This document shows, one piece after another, positions 10,907-18,588 of a stretch of 64,000 nucleotides of DNA. Every line of letters begins with the position of its first letter. The first letter of the stretch is position 1. The DNA is taken from NCBI RefSeq assembly GCF_015500055.1, contig NZ_CP045492.1:248001-312000 (forward strand). The letters are read 5' to 3'. This DNA is from Mesorhizobium sp. NBSH29. Its GTDB lineage: Bacteria; Pseudomonadota; Alphaproteobacteria; Rhizobiales; Rhizobiaceae. A program made the position numbers and the translations under genes. The notes below the pieces were generated by a model. The model saw only the letters and a list, made by a program, of their open reading frames with translations. It searched no databases and had not been told where the DNA came from.

Positions 10907-11680
10907 ATGGATCAGCCACTCATTGCCGTTTCAACCGACGTTCGCCAGTTTGAAAACTACAGCTGGCACGCCGCCCCGCAGCAATATCTGGAGGCAGCGC
11001 TCACCGCGTCGGGTGTCTTCCCACTGCTGGTTCCCTCCTTCGGTGACCGTCTGAACCTTGACCAGCTTTTGGCTTCTGTCGACGGCGTCATGGTGACCGG
11101 ATCAAAATCCAATGTTCACCCCTCACTTTATGGTGGTGATGCGAGCGAGGCCAACGGCCCGTACGACCCCGACCGCGACGCCACCACATTGCCGCTTATT
11201 CGCAAGGCGATCGAGTATGGCGTGCCGCTCTTGGCCATCTGTCGCGGCATACAGGAACTGAACGTGGCGCTCGGCGGCACGCTGGCTACGGAGTTGCAGG
11301 AACGCGAAGGCGCGCTCGACCACCGCGCGCCGCAAAGCGACAGCCAGCAAGAGCGCTTTGCCATTCGCCAAACGGTAAAAATTGCGCCGGGAAGCTGCCT
11401 GGCAGGCGTGTTCGGTGCCGGCGAAATTAAAGTCAATTCCCTTCACCGGCAAGGCATTGGGCGGCTGGGTGACCGCCTTGAAGTCGAGGCCGTTGCAGAA
11501 GATGGCACCGTCGAGGCCGTCTCAGTCAAGGGTGCACGCGCCTTTGCCGTCGGAGTTCAGTGGCACCCCGAATATTGGGCCGCAACCGATGAAACGTCAG
11601 CAAAAGTGTTTCGCGCCTTTGGCGACGCAGTCCGCGCACACGCGGCAGCAAAACTGAACGCGCGGACTGCGGCTGAGTAA
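10907..11680 (+). CDS. Class I glutamine amidotransferase, gamma-glutamyl-GABA hydrolase family
   Basis: 257 residues, the usual length for the peptidase C26 family (Escherichia coli PuuD, gamma-Glu-GABA hydrolase; unrelated to urate oxidase PuuD). The triad is visible: nucleophile C112 in AICRGIQELNV, H220 and E222 in VQWHPEYW. 'NSLHRQGIG' before the last block is typical. It would release GABA and glutamate in the glutamylated putrescine pathway. A PuuA-like ligase lies 7 kb away (18589-20001), not in the same operon, so the link is functional guesswork. The gene stands alone between divergent takP and the convergent inhibitor gene, 3 bases from its stop. Confidence 0.88.
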   Translation: MDQPLIAVSTDVRQFENYSWHAAPQQYLEAALTASGVFPLLVPSFGDRLNLDQLLASVDGVMVTGSKSNVHPSLYGGDASEANGPYDPDRDATTLPLIRKAIEYGVPLLAICRGIQELNVALGGTLATELQEREGALDHRAPQSDSQQERFAIRQTVKIAPGSCLAGVFGAGEIKVNSLHRQGIGRLGDRLEVEAVAEDGTVEAVSVKGARAFAVGVQWHPEYWAATDETSAKVFRAFGDAVRAHAAAKLNARTAAE

Positions 11681-11683
11681 TTC

Positions 11684-12091
11684 TCAGTCCGCCGCCTCGT
11701 TCATGGCAATGATCACCGAGGCCGGCTTGAAAGATTCATAGGCAGCACCGTCACTGACACCGAAGGCGAGCAGTTCTGCCTCACCGTCGCGGCTGAGTAT
11801 CACCGCACCGTCATCACGCACGCGCCAGGCCTTTACCTGTGAAAGCCCAGGCAGAAGCCTTTCGCAATCGGCAGCCGCGCTGACTTCAAACCCATCGCTG
11901 GATGGAATCGAGGAGCGGGTGAGCGCGCAGGAGTGCGCACCGGCTACGCTCAAAATGAATCGGTTGGCGGTGGAATGGACATCTGGGGCCGCTACGGTTG
12001 CGCGTGCAATCGCCTCGGTTGGCATGCGGTTGACAGCAACGCTGATGCCAAGGGCCATGCCTGCTGCAGCCAAAACCGTGAAGAAATTCAT
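11684..12091 (-). CDS. AprI/Inh-like secreted protease-inhibitor-family protein
   Basis: 135 residues from ATG 12091 with AGAGG six bases upstream. An N-terminal hydrophobic segment (MNFFTVLAAAGMALGISVAV) looks like a signal peptide or anchor. The rest resembles the AprI/Inh beta-barrel fold: 'FILSVAGAHSCALT', an extended loop, 'GFEVSAAADCERLLPGL', then 'VKAWRVRDDGAVILSRDGEAELLAF'. The paired cysteines, W and 'DG-x-x-L' spacing fit the family, whose founders inhibit serralysin-type metalloproteases in the periplasm. No such protease is in the window, so the partner is unknown. A textbook CtrA site lies about 50 bases upstream (12141-12156). Confidence 0.55.
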   Translation of the reverse strand: MNFFTVLAAAGMALGISVAVNRMPTEAIARATVAAPDVHSTANRFILSVAGAHSCALTRSSIPSSDGFEVSAAADCERLLPGLSQVKAWRVRDDGAVILSRDGEAELLAFGVSDGAAYESFKPASVIIAMNEAAD

Positions 12092-12140
12092 GCGCGCCTC
12101 TGCAACGAAAGATTGTTGCCGCAAGATGGGACGCGAGTTG

Positions 12141-12156
12141 TTAATTCCTCATTAAC
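12141..12156. promoter_or_regulatory. CtrA consensus site upstream of the AprI/Inh-like gene
   Basis: TTAA-TTCCTCA-TTAAC on the plus strand; together with the G at 12140 the minus strand also reads TTAA-N7-TTAAC, so the full nine-base CtrA consensus is met in both directions. It is centred about 57 bases upstream of the ATG at 12091. The other neighbour (stop at 12195) ends here, so the inhibitor-like gene is the only likely target. Confidence 0.6.
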
Positions 12157-12194
12157 GATATGGTAAAACTTGTTTCGACTGCATCAAGGCTCGG

Positions 12195-13166
12195 CTAACC
12201 CTTCTGAACAAAAACGGCTTCGGGCACCGGCGTGAGCGGCTTTCCATCGGCAAACCACGACACCAGATTGTCGACCACCAGATCGGCCATCGCGTCGCGC
12301 GTATGTACCGAGGCCGAACCGACATGTGGCAGAAGGCTGGTGTTGGGTGCAACGAGCAGCTCTTGCGGTACGCGTGGCTCATCCGCGAAAACGTCGAGCC
12401 CGGCACCCCGGATGGTGCCATCGGCAAGGGCGGCCGCCAGCGCGGCCTCGTCGACGGTGCTCCCCCGCCCGATGTTGACGAAAATGCCATTAGGTCCGAG
12501 CGCTTCCAATACTGCCCGGTTGACAATCTTCTCGGTTGCCGGCGTAGCCGGTGCGACCGAGATCAGCGTGTCGACCGCACCCGCCAGACCAAGCAGCGTC
12601 TCGTGGTACTCATACCCGACGCCGTCGACGCGGCTGCGATTGTGATAGGCGATCGGTAGTCCGAACGCCTCGATGCGCCGCGCAATAGCGAGCCCGATGC
12701 GGCCCATGCCGAAAATCCCGACGCGCCTGCCCCGGAGTGTCGTCCCGGTCAGCGGATAATTGCCCTCGCCTACCCAGCGCCCGGAACGCAGATATGTCTC
12801 AGCCTTTGGCAATTCTCGCACCGTATTGAGCAACAGGCCGATTGCCGTATCGGCTACCTCTTCGGTGAGAACATCCGGCGTGTTGGTGACCATCACACCC
12901 TTTTTCGCCGCATGTCTTGCATCCACCGCATCATAGCCAACCCCGAAACTGGCAATAATCTCAAGCTTGGGCAGCGCGTCGATAAAGGCGGCGTCAATGC
13001 CGGTCATCGCCGCCACACCGCGCACATCTGCGGCAAGCTCGGGCGCCACCAACGCCGCATCAGCCCGCTCCAGACGCACAATTGAAAATAATGCCTCGAT
13101 CCGTTTCACGGCATGTTCATGCAGTCGTCCAGGCACAAGAATGGTTGGTTTCTCCGTGTGCGACAT
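12195..13166 (-). CDS. D-isomer-specific 2-hydroxyacid dehydrogenase (glyoxylate/hydroxypyruvate reductase type)
   Basis: 323 residues from ATG 13166 (MSHTEKPTIL); a longer frame to 13241 has no better start. The NAD(P) fold is marked by GIFGMGRIGLAIARR. Catalytic residues follow the family: Arg in 'NIGRGSTVDEAAL', Glu in 'DVFADEP', His in 'LLPHVGSASVHTRDAM'. Such enzymes reduce glyoxylate or hydroxypyruvate, or oxidise sugar acids. Sequence alone does not choose, but glyoxylate is the end product of the purine pathway further along, and 2-oxoacids are the likely TRAP substrate. It lies downstream of a LacI-type regulator in the same direction, 253 bases away. Confidence 0.9.
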   Translation of the reverse strand: MSHTEKPTILVPGRLHEHAVKRIEALFSIVRLERADAALVAPELAADVRGVAAMTGIDAAFIDALPKLEIIASFGVGYDAVDARHAAKKGVMVTNTPDVLTEEVADTAIGLLLNTVRELPKAETYLRSGRWVGEGNYPLTGTTLRGRRVGIFGMGRIGLAIARRIEAFGLPIAYHNRSRVDGVGYEYHETLLGLAGAVDTLISVAPATPATEKIVNRAVLEALGPNGIFVNIGRGSTVDEAALAAALADGTIRGAGLDVFADEPRVPQELLVAPNTSLLPHVGSASVHTRDAMADLVVDNLVSWFADGKPLTPVPEAVFVQKG

Positions 13167-13197
13167 CAAATGGCTTTCGAAATGAGAAACATCAGAA

Positions 13198-13260
13198 CGG
13201 CCGGACCGCAATGCTATGAGGCATCGCGCACCTTCGCGCATGGCGAAAGAAGTCCGGCCG
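13198..13260. repeat. Structured inverted-repeat element between lacI-type gene and dehydrogenase
   Basis: Nine-base arms CGGCCGGAC (13198-13206) and GTCCGGCCG (13252-13260) enclose two smaller hairpins: ATGC-6 nt-GCAT (13211-13224) and a weak GCG/CGC (13226-13239). It could fold as a branched RNA in the leader of the dehydrogenase mRNA, or end the regulator's transcript; there is no T-run. The remaining bases 13167-13419 show no gene. Confidence 0.4.
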
Positions 13261-13419
13261 CCGGTTCGGATAGATGACCGCCTGTTAAGGATCGTCCCTC
13301 CGACACCGCGCCAAGTTTACCAAGATGGCGAGATGTTGCAAGAAAGGGTGTCTGCCTCGGCGCAGCCGCGCCTCCGATTGCCACCACAGGGACACCCGTA
13401 ACCGCCGAAACCGGACATC

Positions 13420-14442
13420 TCACCCCCGCTCGACTGGCTTGCCTGTAGATTGCCGCACATGCAGTTCGGGACGGATGAGTTCGTGGCTGTTGTGCACCTC
13501 GATACCATTCAGCCGGTCGAGCAGTGCGCTTGCTGCGCGGCGGCCAACCTCGCGCTGGCCGTTCCAGACGGTGGTAAGTGCGGGCATCGCAATCGCGGCT
13601 TCTTCCAAATCGTCATAGCCGGTGACCGACACATCGACGCCAGCGACAAGCCCGGCGCGCGCGATGCCGTTCATCAGGCCGATGGCGACCAGATCATTCC
13701 AGCAGACGACGCCCGTCGGCTTGTCCTTGAGCGCCAAAAACTGGCTCGCCGCCTCGAAGCCGGCCTGCTTGGTGCGCGGGCCGGGAATACGCCAATGTGG
13801 TTTGATCTCCAGTCCGGCGGCGGTCATCGCATTGGCATAGCCCTGATAGCGGTCCCGGCCAGTCGAAGTCTGATCGGTGCCGCCGATCATAGCGATGCGG
13901 CGATGGCCAAGCGAGATGAGATGGTTGGTCGCAAGCGCCGTGCCATAGGCATCGTCGCCGCGGAACACCGGCACGTCGACACCTTCGACCGAGCGCGCGA
14001 TCAGTACCGCCGGCAGGCCGTTATCCTCGATCAGCTGGATATCCTCAGCCGGCGTGCCAATTGCCGGAGACATAATCACGCCATCGGCACCAAGCTGCAA
14101 AAGCGTGTCGATGAAGGTACGCTGCTTCTCCACTTTGTCGTAGTGGTTGGACAGGATGAAAGTCTGCCGGCTGCGATCGAGTTCGGTCTCGATGGAGCGC
14201 AAAATCTCAGCAAAAAACGGGTTCATGATGTCGTGCACCACGACGCCGACAATACCCGAGCGCGAGGTGCGCAGACTGGCCGCACGGCGGTTGTAGATAT
14301 AGCCGATGGCGCGCGCATGTTCTTTGATGCGCTCGCGCGTAGCATCGGCCACCAGCGCGCTGTCGCGCAACGCCAGCGAAACGGTGGCGGTCGACACGCC
14401 GAGTGCGTCGGCAATGGTGGAAAGCTTGATCTTTTGGGCCAG
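13420..14442 (-). CDS. LacI-family transcriptional regulator with a probable CTG start
   Basis: 340 residues if translation starts at CTG 14442-14440, which has GGAGGG four bases upstream and gives AQKIKLSTIADALGVSTATVS, the complete LacI helix-turn-helix. The next in-frame start (GTG 14397) would cut off the first helix, and there is no ATG upstream before 14507. The hinge 'RRAASLRTSRSGIVGVVVHD' and the periplasmic-binding-like sensor domain (~60-330) are intact. LacI proteins bind palindromes and respond to sugars or related acids. A perfect palindrome lies just upstream (14461-14483), suggesting autoregulation; the flanking permease and dehydrogenase genes are likely partners. Confidence 0.88.
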   Translation of the reverse strand: MAQKIKLSTIADALGVSTATVSLALRDSALVADATRERIKEHARAIGYIYNRRAASLRTSRSGIVGVVVHDIMNPFFAEILRSIETELDRSRQTFILSNHYDKVEKQRTFIDTLLQLGADGVIMSPAIGTPAEDIQLIEDNGLPAVLIARSVEGVDVPVFRGDDAYGTALATNHLISLGHRRIAMIGGTDQTSTGRDRYQGYANAMTAAGLEIKPHWRIPGPRTKQAGFEAASQFLALKDKPTGVVCWNDLVAIGLMNGIARAGLVAGVDVSVTGYDDLEEAAIAMPALTTVWNGQREVGRRAASALLDRLNGIEVHNSHELIRPELHVRQSTGKPVERG

Positions 14443-14460
14443 AGCACCCTCCGAGGCGAA

Positions 14461-14483
14461 GCGATTTAAACTGTTTAAATCGC
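14461..14483. promoter_or_regulatory. Palindromic operator, probably for the LacI-type regulator
   Basis: GCGATTTAAA-CTG-TTTAAATCGC: ten-base arms, perfect, three-base spacer. It sits between the EamA permease stop (14507) and the ribosome site of the regulator (14447-14452). The size and symmetry suit a LacI-dimer operator, although the usual central CG pair is not seen. There is no T-run, so a terminator is unlikely. Confidence 0.6.
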
Positions 14484-14506
14484 TTATGCCACCGGCAGTC
14501 TGAAAT

Positions 14507-15451
14507 TCAAAGTTTTTTTGCCAGCTGCTGATCTTCTGTATGGTAGGCGGCGCTACGCGCCAGCCTCAGCCGGCGCTCGCGGTGCACGATATAGAGCCCA
14601 CTCGCCACGATGATCGCCGCCCCGATAAGCGTAAAGGCATCCGGCAACTGGTCAAAGATGACATAGCCAAAGCAGATCATCCACACCATTTGCAGATAGG
14701 GATAAGGTGCAAGTGCCGTAGTGCTGGCCTGCTTGTAAGCTTTAATCAGCAGCCAATGGCCGAAGCCGCCATAAAAACCGAGCGACAACAGCACGACCCA
14801 TTGCAGGGCGCCGTCCGGCATTGAGGCTGTGGCGGGAACCACCGGCAGCATCAGGATCACAGGAGCGAGCGCGGAGTAGAAGATGAGACTTTCCGGTGTT
14901 TCGGTCGCTCCCATCGACCGCGTCATGATCACGTAGAAGCAGTAAGACATCATCGAGCACAGCGCAAATATATGGCCGACCTCGAACGTCGCCACGCCTG
15001 GCCGGGTGATGACGAGAACCCCGGCAAATCCGGCGACGATTGCCATCCAGCGCCGCCACCCAGCCCATTCGCCCAAAAGCGGCCCGGCAAGTGCGGTGAT
15101 GACCATCGGCGCGAAAAAGAAGATCGACATGGTCTGCGCCAGCTGCAGCGTGTTAAGCGCCAGGAAGTTGAAGAAAGTCGAGCCGAAGAGAAAGCCCGCG
15201 CGCAGCACCTGCAGCGGAAGGCTTTTCGTGGCCAACATCTGCCGGTTTACCCACGGTCGGAACAGAACGAGGACCAGCACCAAGTGGACGAGAAACCGCA
15301 TCCAGGAGATGAAGGGTGCATCCATACCGCCAAGCACCAGAAATTTGGCACTTGCGTCGAGGAAAGAAAATAACAGCCCGGCGGCCAGAACGAGAAGAAT
15401 GGCGCCGCCCGGGGTCGGGCCGTCGCCGGCGTTGTTTTGGGGTATGCGCAC
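14507..15451 (-). CDS. DMT-superfamily (EamA) inner-membrane transporter
   Basis: 314 residues with about ten hydrophobic segments in two EamA repeats. Examples are 'AILLVLAAGLLFSFLDASAK' at the start and the second-repeat end 'FTLIGAAIIVASGLYIVHRE', with typical 'PLLGEWAGWRRW' between them. GTG start at 15451, with GGAAG eight bases upstream. Members export or import small metabolites such as amino acids; the substrate cannot be read here. It precedes the LacI-type regulator on the same strand with 64 bases between. Confidence 0.88.
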   Translation of the reverse strand: MRIPQNNAGDGPTPGGAILLVLAAGLLFSFLDASAKFLVLGGMDAPFISWMRFLVHLVLVLVLFRPWVNRQMLATKSLPLQVLRAGFLFGSTFFNFLALNTLQLAQTMSIFFFAPMVITALAGPLLGEWAGWRRWMAIVAGFAGVLVITRPGVATFEVGHIFALCSMMSYCFYVIMTRSMGATETPESLIFYSALAPVILMLPVVPATASMPDGALQWVVLLSLGFYGGFGHWLLIKAYKQASTTALAPYPYLQMVWMICFGYVIFDQLPDAFTLIGAAIIVASGLYIVHRERRLRLARSAAYHTEDQQLAKKL

Positions 15452-15538
15452 TGTAGAAACTTCCGAAGACTGGTATGAGAGGTCGATCCTTTGACCTCAA
15501 CTTGCGCTGGCCGCAAGCATAAACGTTGGGTTCAGCCC

Positions 15539-16009
15539 TCAGTCGTCGCCTTCGGCATCGTCGTCAATCTCGACCATGTGACCGCTGGAGAGATTGGCCT
15601 CGACCCGAGACAACAGCTTGGCAAGCGCTTTCTGCTCTTTCTTGTCGATGCCCTTCATGGCCTGCTTCTCGGTCTTGCGAACCGACTTTTCAATCGCCCG
15701 GATAGCCTCGCGCCCGGTGTCGGTGAGAAAGATATGTGCCTGACGGGCATCCGAATCCGACGCCCGCTTGTCTAGGAATCCCTGCACCTGAAGCCTGTTT
15801 ATAGTCTTGGTGATGGTCGGTGGCCGCACACCCAGCCGCCCGGCCAATTGCCCCGGCGTTTGCCCATCTTCATGGTCGAGCGCCAGCATAATCTGATCCT
15901 GCCCGGCATAAAAACCGTGGCCGAGCAGCCGCGCTGCAAGCGCCGTCCGCGAAAGCCGCGCCGCAGATTGCAGCCGGCTCATCGTTGCACCCCTGTCTGC
16001 CTTGGCCAT
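15539..16009 (-). CDS. MarR-family transcriptional regulator
   Basis: 156 residues from ATG 16009 ([10 protein letters not shown]), chosen because AGGAGGG lies six bases upstream; an open frame reaches 16120 but begins with TTG and no ribosome site. The winged helix is clear: '[20 protein letters not shown]' as recognition region and '[16 protein letters not shown]' as wing. The C-terminus is acidic. MarR dimers usually repress a neighbouring gene and are released by small ligands. The COG0523 GTPase is divergent (start 16287), the EamA permease follows 87 bases downstream. Confidence 0.88.
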   Translation of the reverse strand: MAKADRGATMSRLQSAARLSRTALAARLLGHGFYAGQDQIMLALDHEDGQTPGQLAGRLGVRPPTITKTINRLQVQGFLDKRASDSDARQAHIFLTDTGREAIRAIEKSVRKTEKQAMKGIDKKEQKALAKLLSRVEANLSSGHMVEIDDDAEGDD

Positions 16010-16246
16010 CGGTACCCTCCTGGCGACGAACCCCGGTTCACTTTCGATCCGCTTCGCTTTGCTCATTGCCTGCGCAACCTTTATCGCAACCGAAGCCGCC
16101 AGCAAACGCTTTGCCGGCAATGAATCGACTGAACCCCGAATGCTACATGCCAGAGATGCATTTCAATTAGATGACAAACGAAACGGAAGTTGCGCAGACG
16201 GCAGGAAGCCATCATTTCCCACGTGCAAAAGCCGATGCCGCTGCCT

Positions 16247-16264
16247 ATATGAGGCCGAACATAT
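16247..16264. promoter_or_regulatory. Small dyad upstream of the COG0523 GTPase
   Basis: ATATG (16247-16251) and CATAT (16260-16264) form an inverted repeat 23-40 bases before the GTPase ATG. COG0523 zinc GTPases are commonly Zur-controlled, so this could be a degenerate Zur site. The match is short and the call weak. Nothing else stands out in 16010-16246. Confidence 0.2.
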
Positions 16265-16286
16265 CAGCCATTCCGGACAAAATTTG

Positions 16287-17342
16287 ATGAGCGAACCCCA
16301 AACGCAGATCCCCGTAACCGTGCTGACCGGATACCTCGGCTCCGGCAAAACGACGCTGCTCAACCGCATTCTTTCGGAAAATCATGGCAAGCGCTACGCT
16401 GTCATCGTCAACGAATTCGGCGAAATCGGCATCGACAATGATCTGATCGTGGAATCCGACGAGGAAATCTACGAGATGAACAATGGCTGCGTGTGCTGCA
16501 CGGTACGCGGCGACCTGATCCGCACCCTTGAAGGCCTGATGCGTCGCCCGGGTCGCTTCGACGCCATCCTGGTGGAAACCACCGGGCTGGCTGACCCGGT
16601 TCCCGTCGCCCAGACCTTCTTCATGGACGAGGATGTGCGCGCCAAGACAAAACTTGATGCCGTGGTGGCGCTGGTAGACGCAAAACATCTGCCGCTGCGC
16701 CTGAAGGACAGCCGCGAGGCCGAAGACCAGATCGCCTTCGCCGATGTCATCGTGCTGAACAAGACGGATCTGGTAACCGAAGACGAACTGCAGAGCGTCG
16801 AGGCCACCATCCGCGCCATCAACCCCGCAGCCGCCATCCACCGAACCACACGCGCCGGCGTGGCGCTGGACAAGGTGCTGGACCGCGGCGCTTTTGATCT
16901 GACCCGCGCGCTTGAAAATGATCCGCATTTTCTCGAGGCTCACGATCATCATCACGACCACGATGATGACCACGTCCATGACGAGCATTGTGGCCACGAT
17001 CACCATGATCATCACCACCAGGGTCACGCCTCGCCGATCCATGATGTGACGATCAAATCGGTTTCGCTGCGCGGCACGGAAATGGATTCGAAGAAGTTTT
17101 TCCCCTGGATCGAAAAGATCACCCAGGCCGAAGGGCCCAACATCCTGCGCCTTAAGGGCATCATCGCCTTCAAGGACGATCCGGACCGCTATGTCATTCA
17201 GGGTGTCCACATGATCATCGAGGGCGATCATCAGCGCGCTTGGAAAGAGGGTGAGAATCACGAGAGCCGGCTTGTCTTCATCGGTCGCGAACTTGATGCC
17301 GAACGGCTGAAGCGCACCTTCGAAGCCTGCCAGGCTGCCTGA
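16287..17342 (+). CDS. COG0523 (CobW/ZigA-type) GTPase, putative zinc metallochaperone
   Basis: 351 residues from ATG 16287 ([13 protein letters not shown]); the open frame extends upstream but the conserved family start is here. Walker A is GYLGSGKTT (15-23), the metal-binding CxCC motif is C68-V-C70-C71, and 'VLNKTDLV' gives base specificity. A histidine/aspartate-rich insert (~218-247) precedes the C-terminal CobW domain. This is the pattern of zinc-delivering members used under zinc limitation. The WD40 gene follows after 15 bases and is probably cotranscribed. Confidence 0.92.
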   Translation: MSEPQTQIPVTVLTGYLGSGKTTLLNRILSENHGKRYAVIVNEFGEIGIDNDLIVESDEEIYEMNNGCVCCTVRGDLIRTLEGLMRRPGRFDAILVETTGLADPVPVAQTFFMDEDVRAKTKLDAVVALVDAKHLPLRLKDSREAEDQIAFADVIVLNKTDLVTEDELQSVEATIRAINPAAAIHRTTRAGVALDKVLDRGAFDLTRALENDPHFLEAHDHHHDHDDDHVHDEHCGHDHHDHHHQGHASPIHDVTIKSVSLRGTEMDSKKFFPWIEKITQAEGPNILRLKGIIAFKDDPDRYVIQGVHMIIEGDHQRAWKEGENHESRLVFIGRELDAERLKRTFEACQAA

Positions 17343-17357
17343 CCCGGAAGAAAACGC

Positions 17358-18332
17358 ATGCCGACTGTTGCCCCGCTCGACCTTGATGGCCACTGCGTCG
17401 CTGCGGCCTTTGTCGCCGACATTCCGCATTTCGCCATGGCCGATGGCGCGGTCCACCGGCTTGACCACGGCCACAAAACCGCACCCGCCCATGACGGACT
17501 TTTATGCGCAGTGGTAGAACAGGGAGGCGCGCGCCTCATCACCGGCGGTGAGGATGGCAAAGTCTGTGCGATCAAACCCGACGGGACCGTGGAGACACTT
17601 GGCGAACTGCCGCGCAAATGGATCACCAGTGTGGCAAGCGGTCCGCAGGGCGCGATTGCCTATGCCTCTGGCCGCAATGCCTATGTGCGCTTCGCCGATG
17701 GCCGGTTGAAGGACTTTGCCCATCCGCGCTCGGCCGAGGGCGTCGCATTTTCGCCCAAGGGCATGCGCATCGGGGTCGCCCGCTATAATGGCGCGACGCT
17801 GCACTTTCCGGCCACAACAGGTGGCCCCGCTGACCTGCAATGGGAAGGAGCGCATATCGGTATCACCTTCTCTCCCGACGGAAATTTCCTTGTCACTAGC
17901 ATGCAGGAAAACGCTCTGCATGGATGGAAGCTTGCCGATGGCAAGCACATGCGGATGACCGGCTACCCTTCCAAGGTTAAATCCATGTCATGGAGCCCCA
18001 AGGGGCGCTGGCTTGCAAGCTCCGGCGCTCCGGCTGCGATTGTCTGGCCGTTTGCGGGCAAGGACGGCCCGATGGGCAAGGCACCGCTGGAACTCGGCAC
18101 CCGCGGCAACATGATGGTGACGGCGGTTGCCTGCCATCCGACCGACGAGATCGTGGCCATTGGCTACGGCGATGGCATGGTTTTGGCCGCGCGCATCGCC
18201 GACCAGAAGGAAGTGCTCCTGCGCCGCCCGGGCAAGGGTGCGGTCACCTCGATGGCCTGGGACCGCGACGGCAGTCGGCTTGTCTTCGGCACCGAAGCCG
18301 GCGATTGCGGCGTGGTCGACATCACGGGGTGA
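17358..18332 (+). CDS. WD40-repeat protein, partner of the COG0523 GTPase
   Basis: 324 residues, ATG 17358 with GGAAG six bases upstream. Repeated blades are visible: 'GARLITGGEDGKVCAIKPDG', 'WITSVASGPQGAIAYASGRN', 'FSPKGMRIGVARYNGATLHF', 'ITFSPDGNFLVTSMQENALH', 'SMSWSPKGRWLASSG', 'TSMAWDRDGSRLVFGTEAG', consistent with a six- or seven-bladed propeller. There is no signal peptide, so it is cytosolic. The pairing with a COG0523 GTPase recurs in alphaproteobacteria as far as I recall; a scaffolding or client-binding role is inference. Confidence 0.85.
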   Translation: MPTVAPLDLDGHCVAAAFVADIPHFAMADGAVHRLDHGHKTAPAHDGLLCAVVEQGGARLITGGEDGKVCAIKPDGTVETLGELPRKWITSVASGPQGAIAYASGRNAYVRFADGRLKDFAHPRSAEGVAFSPKGMRIGVARYNGATLHFPATTGGPADLQWEGAHIGITFSPDGNFLVTSMQENALHGWKLADGKHMRMTGYPSKVKSMSWSPKGRWLASSGAPAAIVWPFAGKDGPMGKAPLELGTRGNMMVTAVACHPTDEIVAIGYGDGMVLAARIADQKEVLLRRPGKGAVTSMAWDRDGSRLVFGTEAGDCGVVDITG

Positions 18333-18356
18333 CGCCTGTCGCGGACTGCGTCGACG

Positions 18357-18560
18357 TCAAAAATCCCAAGGCGAGACAAGATCAAGCCCGGTCGTCTGAA
18401 AATCCTTCGAATTGCGCGTTGCCAGCCGGCCGCCATTGATACGCGCAATGGCCGCGATCATTCCGTCCTGCGCCGACATTTCATGGCCGGCGTGGCGCGC
18501 CGTGGCCATGATCTCACCATAGCTGAGTGCCGGCCAAGTTGGGAAGTTGCTCCGGAGTGC
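18357..18560 (-). pseudogene. vapC (PIN-domain toxin) remnant, N-terminus lost
   Basis: On the minus strand the frame ending at the TGA 18359-18357 reads, in order, LSYGEIMATARHAGHEMSAQ, then DGMIAAIARINGG, RLATRNSKDF and QTTGLDLVSPWDF. This is the C-terminal half of a VapC ribonuclease: the 'S-x-x-D-x-x-I-A-A-I-A' helix, 'LATRNxxDF' and 'GLDLxxPW' are all recognisable. The first ~60-70 residues (with the first PIN aspartate) and any vapB antitoxin are missing; the region upstream is taken by the glutamine-synthetase gene starting at 18589. It is most likely a decayed toxin-antitoxin module. Confidence 0.75.
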
Positions 18561-18588
18561 AAGCCGTGAGAAAAGCTAGATCTCAACG

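Noticed and set aside
14461-14483. CtrA site (two TTAA halves in the palindrome)
   Set aside because: The spacing between the TTAA cores is five bases, not seven, and the element is a longer perfect palindrome better explained as a repressor operator.
16245-17492. A 415-codon minus-strand frame
   Set aside because: It mirrors the COG0523 GTPase; the valine/isoleucine/methionine-rich stretch is the complement of the histidine-rich insert.
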